From Paragonimus skrjabini miyazakii (Eukaryota > Platyhelminthes > Trematoda > Plagiorchiida > Troglotrematidae): a DNA stretch of 64,000 bases. The notes beneath the pieces were generated by a model. The model was not told the DNA's origin and did not search any database. It saw nothing but the letters and a program-made list of their open reading frames with translations. Location: positions 69,562 through 133,561 of the forward strand of contig JTDE01000224.1 in NCBI GenBank assembly GCA_014338405.1. The letters run 5' to 3'. This document shows positions 59,871 through 64,000 of the stretch, piece after piece; the first letter of the stretch is position 1; the number at the start of each line of letters is the position of its first letter. Position numbers and translations under genes: made by a program.

Positions 59871-61243
59871 ACAGGTTTATCGAGACCGAGCAACGTATTG
59901 CTAGTTTGCTTAATAGCTTATCTTTGGTATGCCGTATCAAGTTTGAAAACTTTATGCAAACTACACTTCAAGAAACCAAAGCGAAGATGCTTCAGAACTT
60001 GCAAAAGTCACTACTTCGTGGGCGGATGTCAGCCTTCACCACAGATTTTAAACACATTAACAATCTGTCGGATACTCATTTTACCAAAGCTCAATTCGAT
60101 GTGCTTTCGTTGGGAATAGATTTCAAGATGCCGCCCAAAAAAGTGAACAAACTACAAACTCAGGTCCAGTTTGAAAACTTGTACCAGCAAGTTAAATATC
60201 TTACTCCCGCCTCACTGGACAACGCGGACTGGTTTCGTGCAAAGTTGGTTGATATCTCGCACGAGTTTCTATCGGCCCCCATACGCCAGCATGGTTGTTT
60301 GTCCGCAGAACACTACAGAGCCATCGAGGAGCTAAAATATATGACTGGCTTAGTCTTCCTCAAGCCAGACAAGGGCTCTGGCGTCGTCATAATGAAGAAA
60401 GAGGAATATTTAGCCAAGATGAATGTGGTATTTTCTGCTGCACGGAAATTCCAATTAAATGCCAAGCCTAGTAACAAGTTCCTGATTGAAAAACAAATAT
60501 CAAGGAAACTACAAATACTGATGCTACATGGAAATATTTCTGAAGTTCACTACAAGAAATTGAAACCAACAAGCACACAGACACCAAGGATGAGAGGTTC
60601 ACCAAAAACCCATAAGACGGGTGTCCCACTACGACCGATATTATCCATGAACAATTCGGCATACCACAAGCTGGCACGATGGTTAGTGGACATCCTTAAA
60701 CCCGTCCGTGAATTGTTATCCCCCAATTGTGTTCGTAGTTCCTTTGAGCTAGCAGAAATTTTGCAGAACAATTCAGTAAGTCCACAGATGGTGTACTCGG
60801 TCGACGTAGAATCTTTATTAACTAATGTACCACTGCGTGAAACCGCTGAATTTTTATGTGATTTTATTTTTGGTCAAAATGTAAATGTAGGTATTTCATT
60901 AGATCTTCTCAAGGATCTCATTTTTGCTTGTACAGAAAACATTCCGTTTGAGTTCGACGGTGTTAACTATAGACAGATTGATGGTGTAGCCATGGGTAGC
61001 CCACTGGGCCCCATATTGGCGGATGTAATTTTGGGAACGCTTGAGAGGCAATTTCAAGAAAGGAGTCCGGGGGTCCAGCTTTACAAACGTTACGTGGACG
61101 ACATTTTAGTCTTTACTGACGAATGTGCTTTTACTTCATTTTATAACTATTTGAACTCCCTCCACCCAAACCTCTCTGTATCTTATGAGATGGAAGTTAA
61201 TAACTGCTTACCGCTCTTAGACATTCTTATGACCAGACCTTAA
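59846..61243 (+). pseudogene. Penelope-like reverse transcriptase
   Basis: The longest open frame of the window, with no ATG at its head because the true start lies upstream across a frameshift. Counting from 59867, there is LVFLKPDKGSGVVIMKKEEY at about residue 160, SPKTHKTGVPLRPILSMNNS at about 245, motif A SVDVESLLTNVPL at about 310, motif B DGVAMGSPLGPILADVILG at about 370, and motif C YKRYVDDILVF at about 405. All three catalytic aspartates are present. The usual SLFTNVP reads SLLTNVP. The frame ends at TAA (61241), after which the same frame continues as recognisable element sequence. These RTs are related to telomerase RT and prime on DNA ends. Confidence 0.92.
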
Positions 61244-62002
61244 GACGGCGCATTACAATGATCTGTTTATCGTAAGCCAACTTGAAGTGGACAATATTTG
61301 CAGTTCTCCAGTTTCGCACCTATTGCTTATAAACAAGGGCTAGTGAAAACGTTATTCCACAGAGCCAGAATGATTTGCACAGCTGATCGACTGCAGAAAG
61401 AAGAGTTTATAAGAGAAACGCTGGTGGGTAACGGCTACCCTGAAAAGTTTGTGGATATCCACAGTAAGATGAAAGAACCAAAGGTGGTAAGCTGCAGTGC
61501 GTAGAAAAAGAACATATTTCTGCAACTTCAATTCAAAGGTGACCACTTGACTAATAACGTTAGTCACAAATTGATATTGCCGTTGCAACGCACCTATCCA
61601 GCGGCCCAACTACGTATCCTGCTAAGCACTAGGGGCTTGGCTCTTCATGGCGGTGATACACACTCAATCGATCAGTCTGTCTCCCACGTAGTCTACCCGT
61701 TCAGTTGCAGTTGTATGACGGCTACATAGGCAGGACAGATTGGCGTCTGCATCAACGTATGGCTGAGCACATTCCTAAGGGGTTAACAACGGCAATCTCA
61801 AAAAAACGACCTACTTACTGTAGCATGCTCGAAGGCCCCAGCTTCATCGATCGCCAAACACATTTTAGCAACCGGCCACCTAGCTGACCCTGTTAAATCG
61901 TTCGAGATATTGTTGCATAATCGCAACCCGAAATTGTTAGCAATTAGTGAAGCAATGCTCATCAAAAACATCGGCCAGTTTTGTGTGCGCAGAAGGCGCT
62001 GA
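61244..62002 (+). pseudogene. Penelope-like connector and GIY-YIG endonuclease, broken
   Basis: In the RT frame it continues SVYRKPT-stop-SGQYLQFSS, then KTLFHRARMICTADRLQKEE, with stops at about 61259, 61286 and 61502. VVYPFSCSC, the start of the nuclease with its cysteine pair, is followed by a frameshift near 61710. The next frame reads LYDGYIGRTDWRLHQRMAEH, i.e. YIGRT, R and EH of the GIY-YIG nuclease. A second shift near 61845 returns to the first frame for AKHILATGHLADPVKSF and ISEAMLIKN, ending at TGA 62000. This nuclease nicks target DNA during insertion. Key residues survive but the frame breaks forbid a product. Confidence 0.85.
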
Positions 62003-62123
62003 CGCAATCAATCTTCTTGCCATGGAATTGACTGAACTATTAGAGCGTGAAAGGTCAAAACTATGTGGTTGGTTCGTTCAATTGTTGTTGCTATATACAG
62101 TTTGTATAAAAAATTGCTAGTTT

Positions 62124-62170
62124 CACGTTGGCGACTGATGAGAGTAAACCGAAATGTTAACATCTCGTGA
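62124..62170 (+). ncRNA. Hammerhead-like motif in Penelope-element tail, decayed
   Basis: CTGATGA (62135-62141) and GAAA (62151-62154) are followed by a palindromic TGTTAACA that can close a short helix III, then ATC as the cleavage triplet and TCG able to pair with CGA just before the core (helix I). Stem II (GAGTAAACC) hardly pairs, so activity is doubtful. Penelope-like elements are known to carry minimal hammerheads with a short helix III near their termini, and this lies about 120 nt after the nuclease stop, where one is expected. Confidence 0.5.
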
Positions 62171-62200
62171 TATATGTCTTGTCTCTGTTTTGACTAAATC

Positions 62201-62949
62201 GATTGCAATGGACGGTTCAGTTCAGTGTGCACACTAGATACAATCGATTATTTCAACGACTTTCAAACGTTAGCTTCAAAATACAATACTTTCGACAAAA
62301 TAGTAATCAGATGAAACGCAGGATGTAGTGAAGTGTTTTCACTGAATTTTTTATTCAGACAGTTAGAAAAGTGGCGAAATAAACATAAGTGCACCGAAAA
62401 GTTTATAGTACGGTGTCTGGAATGCATTTATCGTCAGCATCCTCTAGGAAATTGATTATAGTGCTCTTATTAGAAATGAGCACTAAAAAAAAGATTAGTT
62501 CAAACAACATTTCTATGAAGCACAAGATGATTGAATCTGATGCCTTTGTTTTAGAACCAAATATCTCAAACTTAAATAAGAAGAAATTGTGGAATTCCAA
62601 CGTGTACAGTCAACCCAGAAAAAAACATACTAGAGGCCGTTTAGACCGAATCTAGTTCGATTATTAACTTACCTCCGGACGGTTTGTAAAATAAATATAT
62701 CTACTCATGAATATTGTTCATACATTGTTTTAATGACTCAAAATCTGATGCAAGTTTGGTCAAAGACTCGGTTCTTACAAGTGGTTATTTGTATCTATCA
62801 GACTTGTTCCGACGTTTTTTTACATAACTGGCACATAGATCACCTAACTTTGAATGCTCGGTTCGAATGACCTAAATCTGTCAATCTCGAAACTGACTGT
62901 AAATGTACTTAACCGCATCTGTTCTGTTCAAACAGTTAATTCATCCATC
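62201..62949. other. Non-coding stretch, nothing recognised
   Basis: An 88-codon lysine-rich frame (62389-62655, plus) reads through low-complexity AAA/AAG codons and has no motif. It is not called. Confidence 0.4.
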
Positions 62950-62995
62950 GCATAAAGAAAAGAAGCACTAGACTCAAGTTTCGTTATTGTAAAAG
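62950..62995 (-). repeat. Hammerhead-repeat fragment
   Basis: The minus strand reads ATAACGAAACTTGAGTCTAG then TGCTTCTTTTCT. This is the second core strand GAAA, a CTTGAG helix III, GTC and the 3' helix I strand. The first half of the ribozyme is missing, so it is a truncated end of the repeat. Confidence 0.7.
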
Positions 62996-63822
62996 ATTTG
63001 ATCTGCAATTGTGCTCATCGGCTAAATTCACTAACCGATCCATCAATCCAATAAGTTTAACACTCTACGAAATCCAATTTGTGATATCATTGTTTGATTG
63101 AAGTCAGTAAGATAGCTATTGATTTCGATAATCTGAACAGCACACAAAAGCGAATGTATCCGAATATTAATACATACTAATTCGGTTAACAAGGTTACTT
63201 CATGGGAATTTGATACGTAATTAAATCTCGGTCATCACAAAAATAAGCACTGTTAACGAGTCCCAACAAGAATGAAGAATAGGAGTCCTCAATTATCTTC
63301 TTCTAAAGGTATCGACCAAAACGTCTGTAAGAATGTGGAACTAGCGACCAACTGTGAGTAGTGTTCAGTTAATAACAAATAAGTTACCGATTGTTTGTAA
63401 ATGTTCGTGTGAATTCTACAGGACTATGGAAGGATTTTAAATGGGTTAATCTAACACGGTGTTCGATGTAACGCAGTTCTAATCCTTGAATGACCGTTAG
63501 CAACATGCTACAAACAAACCAATTTGTCACAAGGTGTATGACGTCCCAATGGATTGTGATTATGCTGAATATTCTTAGGTTGACCTATATTGCGCAGGAG
63601 TGGTTAATGTAACCAAAACTAAAAGTAACAATCCTACTTCTGATAATCGATTTCGAACTGTCATTCTTGGCTGTCTGTAGTATATTGGCTAAACCTTTTA
63701 GGTCTATGATTTAAATGCTTCTCGAAAAACTGCTTAAACAATTGAATAGGACCAAAGTGCCTACGTAATATGTATTCAATCTCGTCAGGTACATACATGA
63801 ACTTATAGCCAAATGTATACAG
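62996..63822. other. Non-coding stretch, nothing recognised
   Basis: No repeat, tRNA or exon was recognised in this stretch. Confidence 0.4.
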
Positions 63823-63979
63823 GAATGAGGAGGCACAGCGCGCTGAACCACTTCCTCGTGGTGCCCGACTGGGTGGTCTTGGTGCTAACTTTGACTGGCT
63901 AAGAATTCATCAACTCCAAATAGGGCCAACAACTCTACGCGGTTTTAATCGTACTGGTTACACTCGATCAAGACATTGA
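63823..63979 (+). CDS. Candidate terminal exon, unidentified gene
   Basis: It follows acceptor AATGTATACAG and runs to a TGA at 63977. It reads NEEAQRAEPLPRGARLGGLG, then ANFDWLRIHQLQIGPTTLRG and RTGYTRSRH. GC content and codon use are richer than the surrounding DNA, which favours coding. No family was recognised, and the acceptor has a weak pyrimidine tract. It would start with one base of a split codon. Confidence 0.35.
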
Positions 63980-64000
63980 AATTACCGCCTGCACCTCCGT

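Larger units (their letters stand above)
59553..62200 (+). mobile_element. Penelope-like retroelement, nearly complete, inactive
   Basis: The order is an N-terminal segment (59553-59845), reverse transcriptase (59846-61243), a connecting region, a GIY-YIG endonuclease (to 62002), and a non-coding tail with a hammerhead-like motif (62124-62170). This is the standard layout of endonuclease-bearing Penelope-like elements. The 12-nt sequence TTTTGACTAAAT occurs at 59596 and 62188, possibly a remnant of the terminal repeats such elements carry. The ends are not exactly defined. It is broken by a frameshift near 59845, four in-frame stops and two frameshifts, yet the frame is otherwise open, so the insertion is fairly young. 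Confidence 0.9.

Noticed and set aside
1..64000. CRISPR arrays, operons, bacterial terminators or prophage
   Set aside because: No regular repeat-spacer arrays or packed gene strings; introns and retroelements show eukaryotic nuclear DNA.

Overview
The window looks like nuclear DNA of a flatworm, most likely a digenean trematode. The reasons are an intron-rich gene with very small exons (64-140 nt) separated by introns of 1-14 kb, dense decayed retroelements (RTE-type LINE, Penelope-like elements), and a tRNA-derived repeat that carries hammerhead ribozymes, as schistosome SINE-like satellite DNA is known to do. There is no sign of bacterial organisation. Most open frames of 60-120 codons are what chance gives at this base composition.

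The one gene recognised with confidence lies on the minus strand: a cGMP-dependent protein kinase (PKG family). Eight consecutive exons were found by eye, in order 56.6k, 42.0k, 41.0k, 37.0k, 33.6k, 25.4k, 23.4k and 20.5k. All have GT-AG borders and all seven junctions keep the reading frame. They encode the second cyclic-nucleotide-binding domain, the linker, and the kinase N-lobe to just past the hinge. The first cyclic-nucleotide domain (expected above 56.6k) and the catalytic loop to C-terminus (expected below 20.4k) were not found.

The introns are full of mobile DNA. A decayed RTE-type element lies minus at 7.8-11.4k, with further endonuclease pieces at 31.4-32.5k. An aspartic-protease-like relic is at about 12.5k. 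An unnamed repeat is shared between 25.6-26.1k (+) and 15.9-16.2k (-). A Penelope-like RT fragment is at 28.6k. A nearly complete but broken Penelope-like element, with RT and GIY-YIG nuclease, is at 59.6-62.0k and is followed by a hammerhead-like motif. A pair of inverted tRNA-like sequences is at 50.5k.

The most interesting content is the ribozyme-bearing repeat family, with about a dozen copies in the window. The unit is about 422-432 bp. It holds a tRNA-like A/B-box region followed by a compact type I hammerhead with a 2-3 bp helix III. Three hammerheads are intact: 38086-38130 minus, 38604-38648 plus and 48537-48581 plus. The others are decayed to varying degrees. Copies occur as tandem units and as head-to-head inverted pairs. 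One pair forms two 236-bp nearly identical arms inside a PKG intron, with one ribozyme in sense orientation to the PKG transcript.

Several exon-like open segments on the plus strand (34.7k, 35.0k, 38.9k, 40.3k, 49.5k, 54.8k, 63.8k) and on the minus strand (45.4-45.8k, 50.7-51.0k) may be nested or interleaved genes. Each is weak alone and is marked so.
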